Source of the DNA: Shewanella sp.
Lineage (GTDB): Bacteria > Pseudomonadota > Gammaproteobacteria > Enterobacterales > Shewanellaceae
DNA length: 64,000 nucleotides
Direction of reading: 5' to 3'
Assembly: GCA_028223395.1 (NCBI GenBank)
Contig: JAOIUG010000005.1
Coordinates: forward strand, 1 to 64,000
Shown: positions 56,843-64,000 of the stretch, piece by piece
Position numbering within the stretch: position 1 is the stretch's first letter
How the letters are laid out: every line of letters starts with the position of its first letter
Translations under genes and position numbers: made by a program
Notes under the pieces: generated by a model
The model's input: only the letters and a program-made list of their open reading frames with translations
What the model was told of the DNA's origin: nothing
Databases searched by the model: none

Positions 56843-57192
56843 TTGTTGAAAAACACCTCGTACTGACATCCCTCATACTCAACTTGTTAACTCCCAATCT
56901 TACACCGTTTCAATAGCCCACACTTCAGATCTTGTGCTTGTGGCAGTATTGATAAACACTATTCCTGTCTTAAAAGCCTATTTTATAACGCTTTCATCAA
57001 TGCTATTTGCAATTAGTCGCGAACTAATCGCCATAAAAGGCGTCTGTTCCAATGGTGCAGCGCATGCTCAGCAGAGTTTGAAGGGGCAAAGTAGGGGGCT
57101 AAATAGAGGGAAACGCAGTAATGATTGATAGCGCAACGATGAGATGAGGCTGCGCACCGTGACTATTTAATAGTAAAAGTGCGCGTTAACAA
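56843..57192. other. Intergenic region between cold-shock gene and ABC ATPase
   Basis: About 350 bases between converging genes. A 64-residue ORF (56934-57128) is present on the plus strand but lacks an RBS and any recognisable family. No terminator for the minus-strand ABC operon was seen. Confidence 0.4.
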
Positions 57193-58092
57193 TTAAGAAA
57201 AGAGCTTGTCTTCTAAAGTTCGTCCTTTTTGTATCGCCTTATATTGCCATTGATGTTGCTTAAATAGCGAGAATAATGCCGTTTCGACGACAAAATCTTG
57301 TTCACTGTTATGTTTAATTAAAAACTCATTATGCTGCTTTTGTTCAATGGAGCTGATATCAGCAAGTTGCATCACAGTATGCAGTAGTTTCTCTGGTTCA
57401 CAGTGCTGCATTGTGAGTGTTAGATACTGGCTTTGCTGATCATCGTCCATGGATACAGACTGCGTAAGCTGCCCAAGCTCTAGGTAAAGCACCTGCCCAC
57501 ACAGTTTTTCTAATTCATCTAAGTTGTGAGAACTGATAATAAAGGTGGTTTCAGTAGATAAATGCCTGACTAATTCACGGACTTTCTTAGCATTGGCCGG
57601 ATCAAGCCCTGCAGTTGGCTCATCTAGAAGCACTAACTCTGGCGAGCCAATCAGTGATTGAGCTATGGCAACCCGTTTTGCCATCCCGTGACTTAATGAC
57701 TTAGGCTTTTGCGTTGCACAGTGAACTAAATCTACCAACGCTAACACTCTCAGCGCTTCACTTTTAGCCTCTTGACGAGAAAAACCTTGTAAGGTACCAA
57801 ACAAGGTGAGCTGGGTAATAATATCAAAATTAGGATCGAGTGTGGCATCTTGTGGTAAAGAAGCTACTCGCCCCAGTAAAACATGACTTCCCGGCTGATG
57901 GCCCAAAACAGTGATTTGACCACTACTGGGTGCAATATAACCACATAGTAAACTGAAGAGGGTAGTTTTACCGGCACCATTGGGGCCGACGAGCGCAATA
58001 GGCTCACCAGAGTTGAGGCTGAGATCAACTTTTTTTAACGCCTCTTTTTCGCCATAGCACTTAGATAAAGCTTTACATTCAATTAGTTTCAT
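57193..58092 (-). CDS. ABC transporter ATP-binding protein (ABC-2 exporter type)
   Basis: 299 residues with Walker A GPNGAGKTT, signature LSHGMAKRVAIAQ (LSHG variant) and Walker B LVLLDEPTAGLD, plus a C-terminal extension of about 90 residues. Typical of export/gliding/Nos-type ABC-2 systems. Partner of the membrane protein encoded just upstream, with a four-base overlap (ATGA). Substrate unknown. Confidence 0.9.
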   Translation of the reverse strand: MKLIECKALSKCYGEKEALKKVDLSLNSGEPIALVGPNGAGKTTLFSLLCGYIAPSSGQITVLGHQPGSHVLLGRVASLPQDATLDPNFDIITQLTLFGTLQGFSRQEAKSEALRVLALVDLVHCATQKPKSLSHGMAKRVAIAQSLIGSPELVLLDEPTAGLDPANAKKVRELVRHLSTETTFIISSHNLDELEKLCGQVLYLELGQLTQSVSMDDDQQSQYLTLTMQHCEPEKLLHTVMQLADISSIEQKQHNEFLIKHNSEQDFVVETALFSLFKQHQWQYKAIQKGRTLEDKLFS

Positions 58093-58922
58093 AGTGCGCT
58101 CCGTTTCATATATAGACGTCCAAGCAACAAAAGCGCGAGGGTTTGTAATAATGCAATAGGCGCATAAGCAAAGCTACTCAGCCCTTGAGTGTTTATCATT
58201 AACGCAACCTGCGAGCCAGGTAAAATCCACTTTAACTCATTGATGAATGGTAAGTAATTGTTGAGAATAGCAACAAAAATGGCCATGCCAGCCCAGATCA
58301 GTATTGCATAAATAGTGGCTTGGCGTGCTGAGTTAGCATAAAGCGACAGTATGGCCATCAACGCAGTATAGGGTAATAGGACAATCACAAGATTGAGGAC
58401 CACCACAAATCCACTCCATATAGCAGGGATCAATAAAGCAGAATCACGACTCACAGCCAGTAAAATGGTCGCCAATACCGTGAGTGATAATAACAAAGTT
58501 TGGATTGCCATATAGCCAATGAATCGACCAAAGAAAATACTGTCCCTGCTGGTTCTAAGGGTTAAAAAACGAAAGCTACCGCGTGATTTATCTGATGAGA
58601 ATTGATCCGCAGCGATAAAAATACTGAATAATGGAAACAAATATAATGCAATGATCCAATAAATGGCGAGTTCAGCAACAGGCCACTTAAACAGCTCGCT
58701 GACTAGTTGTGGTCCAAACATTCCCTCAATCATTTCTTTATAAGCTGGAGTGATCAAAAACTCTGACGCACCACTGATGGGGTAGAGTAAAATAAGTAGC
58801 CATACAAGCGAAAAAGCGGTTAATGCAATAATGCCACGAGGGTTGAATAACATTTTCTTGATTTCAAATTGAGCGATCAACGCAGTGTTGCGCATATCGC
58901 TACTTTGTTTACTGTTTTCCAA
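58089..58922 (-). CDS. ABC-2 type transporter permease
   Basis: 277 residues with about six membrane segments. A DKSRGSFRFLTLRTSRDSIFFGRFIGYM segment matches the NosY/ABC-2 permease pattern. It starts the two-gene operon with the ATPase. The transported substrate cannot be deduced. Confidence 0.85.
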   Translation of the reverse strand: MENSKQSSDMRNTALIAQFEIKKMLFNPRGIIALTAFSLVWLLILLYPISGASEFLITPAYKEMIEGMFGPQLVSELFKWPVAELAIYWIIALYLFPLFSIFIAADQFSSDKSRGSFRFLTLRTSRDSIFFGRFIGYMAIQTLLLSLTVLATILLAVSRDSALLIPAIWSGFVVVLNLVIVLLPYTALMAILSLYANSARQATIYAILIWAGMAIFVAILNNYLPFINELKWILPGSQVALMINTQGLSSFAYAPIALLQTLALLLLGRLYMKRSAL

Positions 58923-59257
58923 ATGGATCCCCTAATAAATAGAATAATACTATTAGCAGGTTAACACTAGAATGTGTCAGGAGTAACCATTAGTTGATGC
59001 AAATAGGTGAATAATTATTTACCTATTATGTTTTGTTATCGAGCAAGCACACGTGGCTGTGATCTTTGAGTGACGACTTCAATTTTACAAGCAGCAGTTT
59101 GTGATTATATTGCCCACGCTTCTTGCCTTAGCATGGAGCCTATCAATAGGCCGTGAAGGGATTAAAATGTTAAGCATCCATGGGCTATCTGCGGTAAAAT
59201 CGTTGTGATGACGATATTAATCACTTAATAATCACTTAATAACCAATGGGAAGCTAA
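58923..59257. other. Divergent intergenic region upstream of lpxK
   Basis: About 335 bases that must hold promoters for the ABC operon and for lpxK. I saw no clear operator or ORF. Near 59205-59245 a CACTTAATAA motif occurs twice. Confidence 0.4.
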
Positions 59258-60256
59258 ATGCAGTCTTGGGTTAACACATTATGGTATGAAGGGCATTGGT
59301 TACGGTTTATTCTTTGGCCTTTGTCGCTGATATTTACTGCAATCACTTGGAGCAGAAGGTGGTTATACACTGTCGGCATTAAAACGACAATGACGTTACC
59401 AGTGCCTGTCATTATTGTGGGCAATATTACTGTCGGCGGCAGTGGAAAAACGCCCACGGTTATTTATTTGATTGAGTTATTACGAAAGCATGGTTATAAA
59501 CCGGGTGTGATAAGCCGGGGCTATGGAGTTAAGATTAACGGGGTTCGTTCCGTTTTGGTGGGAGATTGCGCCAGTGAGATAGGTGATGAACCTGCAATGA
59601 TAGTGGGCAGAACACACGTACCTATGGTTGTCGGTGCTAAGCGAATCGATGCCGCCGAGCAGTTATTAGCCGATTTTGATGTGGATATCATTATCAGTGA
59701 CGACGGTTTACAGCATTATGCACTGGGGCGTGATATTGAGCTAATTATCCTTGATGGTGAACGCCGTGTAGGCAATGGCATGCTGTTGCCTGCGGGCCCA
59801 TTAAGAGAGGGACAATGGCGAGCGGCTGCGGTTGATCATGTGATTGTTAATGGCGGCGCTGCGCGAGAAACTGAGCAGCAAATGCAACTCGTACCAACAT
59901 TATGGCATGCTGTTAATGGCCAAAGTGATCCTAAAAGCGCGCCAAAACCTGGGCAATCGGTGGTGGCAATGGCCGGTATTGGTTATCCACGCCGTTTTTT
60001 CGACACGTTAAGCACGATGGGGTTTACACCGGAAAGTACCCATGAATTTGACGACCACCACACTTATAATCGTGCAGAATTAATGACACTTGCAGCAGAC
60101 AAACCGCTGCTGATGACCGAAAAAGATGCGGTTAAATGCCGCGATTTTGCAAAAGATAACTGGTGGTATCTCGCTGTAGATGCGAAGCTATCATCTTCAT
60201 TTGATCAACAACTTTTGGCCCGGATAAAGCAAGTGGTCGAAGAAAAGCAAAGGTAA
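59258..60256 (+). CDS. lpxK: Tetraacyldisaccharide 4'-kinase LpxK
   Basis: 332 residues. The P-loop [11 protein letters not shown] is at 55-65, followed by [22 protein letters not shown], and [15 protein letters not shown]. It phosphorylates the lipid A disaccharide at the 4' position, on the inner membrane by way of an N-terminal hydrophobic segment. It is followed four bases later by ycaR. In E. coli it follows msbA, but msbA here is at 31-33 kb. Confidence 0.96.
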   Translation: MQSWVNTLWYEGHWLRFILWPLSLIFTAITWSRRWLYTVGIKTTMTLPVPVIIVGNITVGGSGKTPTVIYLIELLRKHGYKPGVISRGYGVKINGVRSVLVGDCASEIGDEPAMIVGRTHVPMVVGAKRIDAAEQLLADFDVDIIISDDGLQHYALGRDIELIILDGERRVGNGMLLPAGPLREGQWRAAAVDHVIVNGGAARETEQQMQLVPTLWHAVNGQSDPKSAPKPGQSVVAMAGIGYPRRFFDTLSTMGFTPESTHEFDDHHTYNRAELMTLAADKPLLMTEKDAVKCRDFAKDNWWYLAVDAKLSSSFDQQLLARIKQVVEEKQR

Positions 60257-60260
60257 CAAC

Positions 60261-60434
60261 ATGGCATTTGATAAAAAACTACTCGAGATCATTGCGTGTC
60301 CTGTATGTAAGGGCAAACTTGAGTATGTAAAAGATAATAATCAGCTTGTGTGTCGGTTTGATAAAGTCACTTATCCGATAAACGACGGTATTCCTGTGTT
60401 GCTGGAAAATCAAGCTGAGCCGTTGGCTGAATAA
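60261..60434 (+). CDS. ycaR: Trm112 family protein YcaR
   Basis: A 57-residue protein read directly from the sequence: it begins [20 protein letters not shown] and contains [11 protein letters not shown]. This is YcaR/UPF0434, a Trm112-like small zinc-ribbon protein, which normally follows lpxK. It begins four bases after the lpxK stop, so co-translation is likely. Function unknown in bacteria. Too short to appear in an ORF list with a 60-residue cut-off. Confidence 0.93.
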   Translation: MAFDKKLLEIIACPVCKGKLEYVKDNNQLVCRFDKVTYPINDGIPVLLENQAEPLAE

Positions 60435-60451
60435 TTCATTTCGATCTCAAT

Positions 60452-60476
60452 AAGCGCGTGTTAACGCGCTTTTTTA
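60452..60476 (+). terminator. Terminator after lpxK-ycaR
   Basis: AAGCGCG and CGCGCTT arms with a short loop, then TTTT. It ends the operon, so kdsB, the usual next gene, is absent here. Confidence 0.88.
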
Positions 60477-60773
60477 TGGCGTGATGGCCCTTACAAAGTT
60501 CATCACTCTGGGCTACCGCATTACCATATCGCACATAATACGTGCATTGTTGCTATTGATTTATTGATATTCTTCCTTTTTAACTCGTCAGCCTGCCTAA
60601 ATTAACGCGTTGTCTTTCCTCTTTTACTAACGGTGTGCTTGAGCGTTACTTGTCTTTTGTGTTGTTTCACATCGATTAGAATGACGATCTTAGACTAATG
60701 TCTTGATTGTTGTTCAGGCTAGGCTTGCTAGATTATCCCCTGAGTGAATAGAAATTTATTACAGGGGAATCGC
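60477..60773. other. Promoter region of the DUF4212/symporter operon
   Basis: About 300 bases without ORF. A possible weak -35/-10 pair lies near 60710-60740, but I would not rely on it. This would be the place for a two-component-regulator site if acetate-type symporter control applies. Confidence 0.3.
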
Positions 60774-61040
60774 ATGAGTTTTGAAAATAATGATAAAGCG
60801 GCAGGCTATTGGCGTGAAAACTTACGCCTAGTATTGGGATTACTGGCTATATGGGCCGCAGTATCATTCGGCTGCGGTATTTTGTGGGTGGATGAGCTTA
60901 ACGAGATCCACTTCATGGGGTTTAAACTAGGTTTTTGGTTTGCACAGCAGGGATCAATGTATGTATTTGTTGTGTTGATTTTTGTCTATGTCGCAAAAGC
61001 GAACGCATTGGACAAAAAATATAATGTACACGAAGACTAA
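60774..61040 (+). CDS. DUF4212 small subunit of a sodium:solute symporter
   Basis: 88 residues with two membrane segments (about 20-40 and 55-75): YWRENLRLVLGLLAIW and FWFAQQGSMYVFVVLIFVY. DUF4212 proteins are encoded directly before VC_2705-type symporters and are thought to be a companion subunit. AGGGGAA stands eight bases before this ATG; an in-frame GTG ten codons earlier is less likely. The symporter starts 29 bases after its stop. Confidence 0.9.
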   Translation: MSFENNDKAAGYWRENLRLVLGLLAIWAAVSFGCGILWVDELNEIHFMGFKLGFWFAQQGSMYVFVVLIFVYVAKANALDKKYNVHED

Positions 61041-61069
61041 CTAACAAAAACATATAACAGGAGTCTGCA

Positions 61070-62788
61070 ATGGACGTACAAACACTGACCTATTTAATTG
61101 TTGGCCTTACTTTTACCCTCTATATTGGGATTGCGATCTGGTCACGAGCTGGATCAACGAAAGAATTTTATGTCGCGGGTGGCGGGGTACATCCGGTCAT
61201 GAACGGCATGGCGACAGCGGCTGACTGGATGTCGGCTGCTTCATTTATTTCACTGGCAGGGATTGTCTCTTTTACCGGTTACGATGGCTCCGTTTATTTA
61301 ATGGGCTGGACCGGCGGCTACGTGTTATTAGCACTTTGCATGGCACCGTATCTGCGTAAATTTGGCAAATTCACAGTGCCTGATTTTATTGGCGATCGTT
61401 ACTACTCTCAAGCCGCCCGTACTGTGGCGGTCGTGTGCGCTATTTTTATTTGCTTTACGTATATCGCAGGGCAAATGCGAGGTGTGGGCGTTGTATTTTC
61501 TCGATTCTTAGAGGTGGAAGTTGAAACCGGTGTGTACATTGGTATGGCGGTTGTCTTCTTTTATGCGGTGCTTGGCGGCATGAAGGGGATCACCTACACA
61601 CAGGTTGCGCAGTATTGCGTGTTGATCTTTGCGTTTATGGTGCCTGCGATATTTATCTCTGTGATGATGACAGGCCATATTCTTCCACAAATTGGATTCG
61701 GTGCAGAGTTAATCGATGCTGCGGGTAATAATACTGGGGTGTATTTGTTAGACAAACTGGATAATTTATCAACAGAGTTGGGTTTTTCTCAATATACACA
61801 AGGCACTAAAAGCACCATTGACGTATTTTTTATTACGGGTGCTTTGATGTTTGGTACTGCAGGTTTACCGCACGTGATTGTGCGATTTTTTACCGTACCT
61901 AAAGTTAAAGATGCACGTATTTCAGCAGGTTGGGCGTTGGTCTTTATTGCTATTATGTACACTACTATTCCGGCACTGGCTGCGTTTTCAAGGGTCAACA
62001 TGATTGAAACCATTGATGGACCTGAATTGACCGGTGTGGATTATCAATCATCACCCCAATGGATTAAAAACTGGGAAAAAACAGGTTTAATAAAGTGGGA
62101 TGATAAAAATGGCGATGGCAAAATATATTATGCCAATGGTGATACCAATGAAATGAAGATTGACCGCGACATCATGGTGTTGGCTACACCTGAAATTGCA
62201 GATTTACCTGCATGGGTGATTGCGCTGGTCGCGGCCGGTGGGTTGGCTGCAGCTTTGTCGACTTCAGCAGGCTTGTTATTAGTGATTTCAACTTCAGTGT
62301 CCCATGACTTATTGAAGAAAAACTTAATGCCTGATATCTCAGACAAAAAAGAGTTAATGTTTGCCCGTATTGCCGCAGCATTAGGGATTGTGATGGCGGG
62401 ATATTTTGGGATCAATCCGCCAGGATTTGTGGCAGCGGTGGTGGCCATTGCCTTTGGTTTAGCAGCATCATCGTTATTTCCTGCCATTATTATGGGTATA
62501 TTCTCTAAAACAGTGAACAAAGAAGGCGCTATCGCCGGTATGATCACCGGTTTGTTATTTACTGCCAGTTATATTATTTACTTTAAGTTTATTAATCCGA
62601 GTGCCAACACAAGTGACAATTGGTTATTTGGGATCTCACCTGAAGGCATGGGAATGTTAGGAATGGTGATTAACTTTATTGTGGCTTTTGCGGTCAGTAA
62701 AGTGACAGCGCCTATTCCGCAAGCCGTAGTTGATATGGTGGAATCGATTCGTTTCCCAAAAGGGGCCGGTGAAGCGCAAGATCATTAA
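61070..62788 (+). CDS. Sodium:solute symporter family transporter (VC_2705 type)
   Basis: 572 residues with about 13 membrane segments, of the SSS family close to acetate permease ActP. Conserved blocks are EFYVAGGGVHPVMNGMATAADWMSAASFI, GYVLLALCMAPYLRKFG and AAGGLAAALSTSAGLLLVIS. A loop of about 60 residues containing a DKNGDGKIYYANGD segment separates two helices and is reminiscent of an EF-hand-like loop. The likely substrate is a short-chain carboxylate such as acetate. Partner of DUF4212. Confidence 0.92.
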   Translation: MDVQTLTYLIVGLTFTLYIGIAIWSRAGSTKEFYVAGGGVHPVMNGMATAADWMSAASFISLAGIVSFTGYDGSVYLMGWTGGYVLLALCMAPYLRKFGKFTVPDFIGDRYYSQAARTVAVVCAIFICFTYIAGQMRGVGVVFSRFLEVEVETGVYIGMAVVFFYAVLGGMKGITYTQVAQYCVLIFAFMVPAIFISVMMTGHILPQIGFGAELIDAAGNNTGVYLLDKLDNLSTELGFSQYTQGTKSTIDVFFITGALMFGTAGLPHVIVRFFTVPKVKDARISAGWALVFIAIMYTTIPALAAFSRVNMIETIDGPELTGVDYQSSPQWIKNWEKTGLIKWDDKNGDGKIYYANGDTNEMKIDRDIMVLATPEIADLPAWVIALVAAGGLAAALSTSAGLLLVISTSVSHDLLKKNLMPDISDKKELMFARIAAALGIVMAGYFGINPPGFVAAVVAIAFGLAASSLFPAIIMGIFSKTVNKEGAIAGMITGLLFTASYIIYFKFINPSANTSDNWLFGISPEGMGMLGMVINFIVAFAVSKVTAPIPQAVVDMVESIRFPKGAGEAQDH

Positions 62789-62797
62789 TCATGAGGC

Positions 62798-62827
62798 AAA
62801 AAAGAGCACATTTTGTGCTCTTTTTTT
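62798..62827 (+). terminator. Terminator between symporter and DUF294 gene
   Basis: AAAGAGCACA and TGTGCTCTTT arms with a 3-base loop, flanked by A-run and T-run. Confidence 0.92.
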
Positions 62828-62895
62828 ATGCCGTCATATTGATCATAACCAATGTATGGCTAATGTAAACGATAAAACGTAAGTGGAAACCGTTA

Positions 62896-64000
62896 ATGGA
62901 TGCAAGTGAATTACAACCGATAATGCAATTTTTAGAGCAGCAGGTGCCATTTTCATATTTAGATCATGGTCGCTTGTTGAGTTGTTGCCGTTCGTTAAAT
63001 ATCGGTTATTACAGTAAAGCATCGGCTTTTGTGCCGCTCGATCCACAACATCCACAATTATACATTGTGAGAAGTGGCGCTTTTGAGATCCATGATACGC
63101 ATGGCAAGTTACTGGATAGACTCGGCGAGGGCGACTATTTCGGTTTTCCCTCATTACTCTCTGGTGAGCAAACGAATAATCGAGTGCTTATTTTAGAAGA
63201 TGGCTTGGTCTACCATATTACGCCTGACATGTTTGATACCTTGCGCACGGCCAACCGAGAGTTTGATCGCTTCTTTAATAGAGCGTTTGCAAAAAGGTTA
63301 CTGGCGCAAGCAAAGTTTGATACGAAAGATCTCACGACAACCAGTCGTATTACGGCATTAATGTCAACATCACCTCAGATGATAGCGCCAACAATGCCGA
63401 TTTTTGAAGCGGCAAAAATCATGCGGCAGGCACGAGTGTCGTCAATTTTAGTGGTGGATAATCACAAACTGGTTGGAATTTTAACCGACAGAGATCTACG
63501 AAACAGGGTACTGGCCGAAAACCTAGATGGCACGCTGCCCGTTTATCAAGCTATGACAAGCCACCCTGTTACTATTCATTCTCGAGCACTGATCTTTGAA
63601 GCTGTATTACAGATGAGCGAGCATAATATTCATCACTTACCAGTTGTCGAGAACGGTCACATGTTAGGGATTGTGACTCATACGGATATTTTACGTGCGC
63701 AAAGCTCACAACCTCTACTACTGATCGATGAGATTGATCGTCAACATGATCTCAGTAGCTTGATTTTGGTGAGTAAGCAGATCCCACTATTGCTACAAAA
63801 CTTGATCAGCGCAGATGCAAGAGCGCAGGAGATAGGCCGAGTGCTAACCGCAGTAACAGATGCACTGACTCGCCGGTTAATCGTGCTTAACCAGCAGATT
63901 TTAGGCCAAGCGCCCATGGCCTTTTGTTGGCTGGCGTTTGGCTCTCAAGGTCGACAAGATCAAGCTGCTTGCTCAGATCAAGACAATGGTTTATTACTAG
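62896..64000 (+). CDS. cNMP-binding/CBS/DUF294 nucleotidyltransferase-like protein (partial, 3' end missing)
   Basis: 368 codons are visible and the frame runs off the window end. Order: a cyclic-nucleotide-binding-like domain (about 1-150), two CBS domains (about 155-275), and the start of a DUF294 putative nucleotidyltransferase domain containing GSQGRQDQ and SDQDN near residue 350. Proteins of this kind accompany DUF4212/symporter pairs in other gammaproteobacteria, so it probably modulates the transporter or acetate metabolism. An exonuclease and acs commonly follow, but lie outside the window. Confidence 0.92.
   Translation, partial: MDASELQPIMQFLEQQVPFSYLDHGRLLSCCRSLNIGYYSKASAFVPLDPQHPQLYIVRSGAFEIHDTHGKLLDRLGEGDYFGFPSLLSGEQTNNRVLILEDGLVYHITPDMFDTLRTANREFDRFFNRAFAKRLLAQAKFDTKDLTTTSRITALMSTSPQMIAPTMPIFEAAKIMRQARVSSILVVDNHKLVGILTDRDLRNRVLAENLDGTLPVYQAMTSHPVTIHSRALIFEAVLQMSEHNIHHLPVVENGHMLGIVTHTDILRAQSSQPLLLIDEIDRQHDLSSLILVSKQIPLLLQNLISADARAQEIGRVLTAVTDALTRRLIVLNQQILGQAPMAFCWLAFGSQGRQDQAACSDQDNGLLL

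Noticed and set aside
56934-57128. 64-residue ORF downstream of the cold-shock gene
   Set aside because: No RBS, no family resemblance, and the composition does not look coding; treated as noise.
1-64000. CRISPR arrays, insertion sequences, prophage or integron
   Set aside because: No array of direct repeats with spacers, no transposase, integrase or phage gene, and no terminal inverted repeats around gene blocks were seen.

Overview
The window reads as ordinary chromosome of a marine-type gammaproteobacterium of moderate to low G+C. The gene families point towards Alteromonadales, with a Shewanella-like flavour: a TtpC-type TonB2 operon flanked by DUF3450 and TPR genes, the yejK/yejL/yejM block, RraB, DUF3135, azurin, DUF4212 plus a VC_2705-type symporter, and a PTPS-family protein next to an M23 peptidase. 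The genus is an inference. I saw no insertion sequence, prophage, integron, CRISPR array or rRNA gene, and one tRNA.

Layout. 0-5 kb: a six-gene TonB energising operon (DUF3450, TtpC, ExbB, ExbD, TonB, TPR) with coupled starts and a terminator. 5-14 kb: a DUF885 lipoprotein, a small parvulin, a GNAT acetyltransferase, an S4 protein and RraB, a divergent LysR/TSUP-transporter pair and a large TonB-dependent receptor that the first operon could energise. 14-22 kb: CorA, DUF3135, a 2OG-Fe(II) oxygenase, a PhnD/PhnC/PhnE-like ABC importer with a double-length permease, a LysE exporter, nadE, an unrecognised gene and tRNA-Pro(GGG). 22-33 kb: yejM-yejL divergent from yejK, an unusual tandem PTPS-family protein, an M23 peptidase, DUF2062, and comEC-msbA.

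33-46 kb: GST, trhO, yegD, creA and azurin, DUF1097, a chemotaxis receptor, then a three-gene operon (type-1 copper protein, HAMP-GGDEF-EAL receptor, predicted outer-membrane protein) that I consider the most interesting candidate functional unit. The yciB-yciI-xthA operon follows on the minus strand. 46-57 kb: lipoprotein alkaline phosphatase, DUF2071, sbcDC, mepM, rlmA and a cold-shock gene with a long leader. 57-64 kb: an ABC-2 type transporter, lpxK-ycaR (separated from msbA, its usual neighbour, by 26 kb), and a DUF4212/sodium:solute symporter pair followed by a cNMP-CBS-DUF294 regulator that runs off the window end.

Themes that tie genes together: outer-membrane import (TonB operon and receptor), envelope biogenesis (yejM, msbA, lpxK, mepM, yciB, M23 peptidase), and small-molecule or redox signalling (copper protein with c-di-GMP enzyme, MCP, cNMP/CBS protein). 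No obviously novel defence or mobile system was found. The findings are a possible split-active-site PTPS protein, the copper/c-di-GMP operon, long palindromes between convergent genes, and some locus rearrangements.
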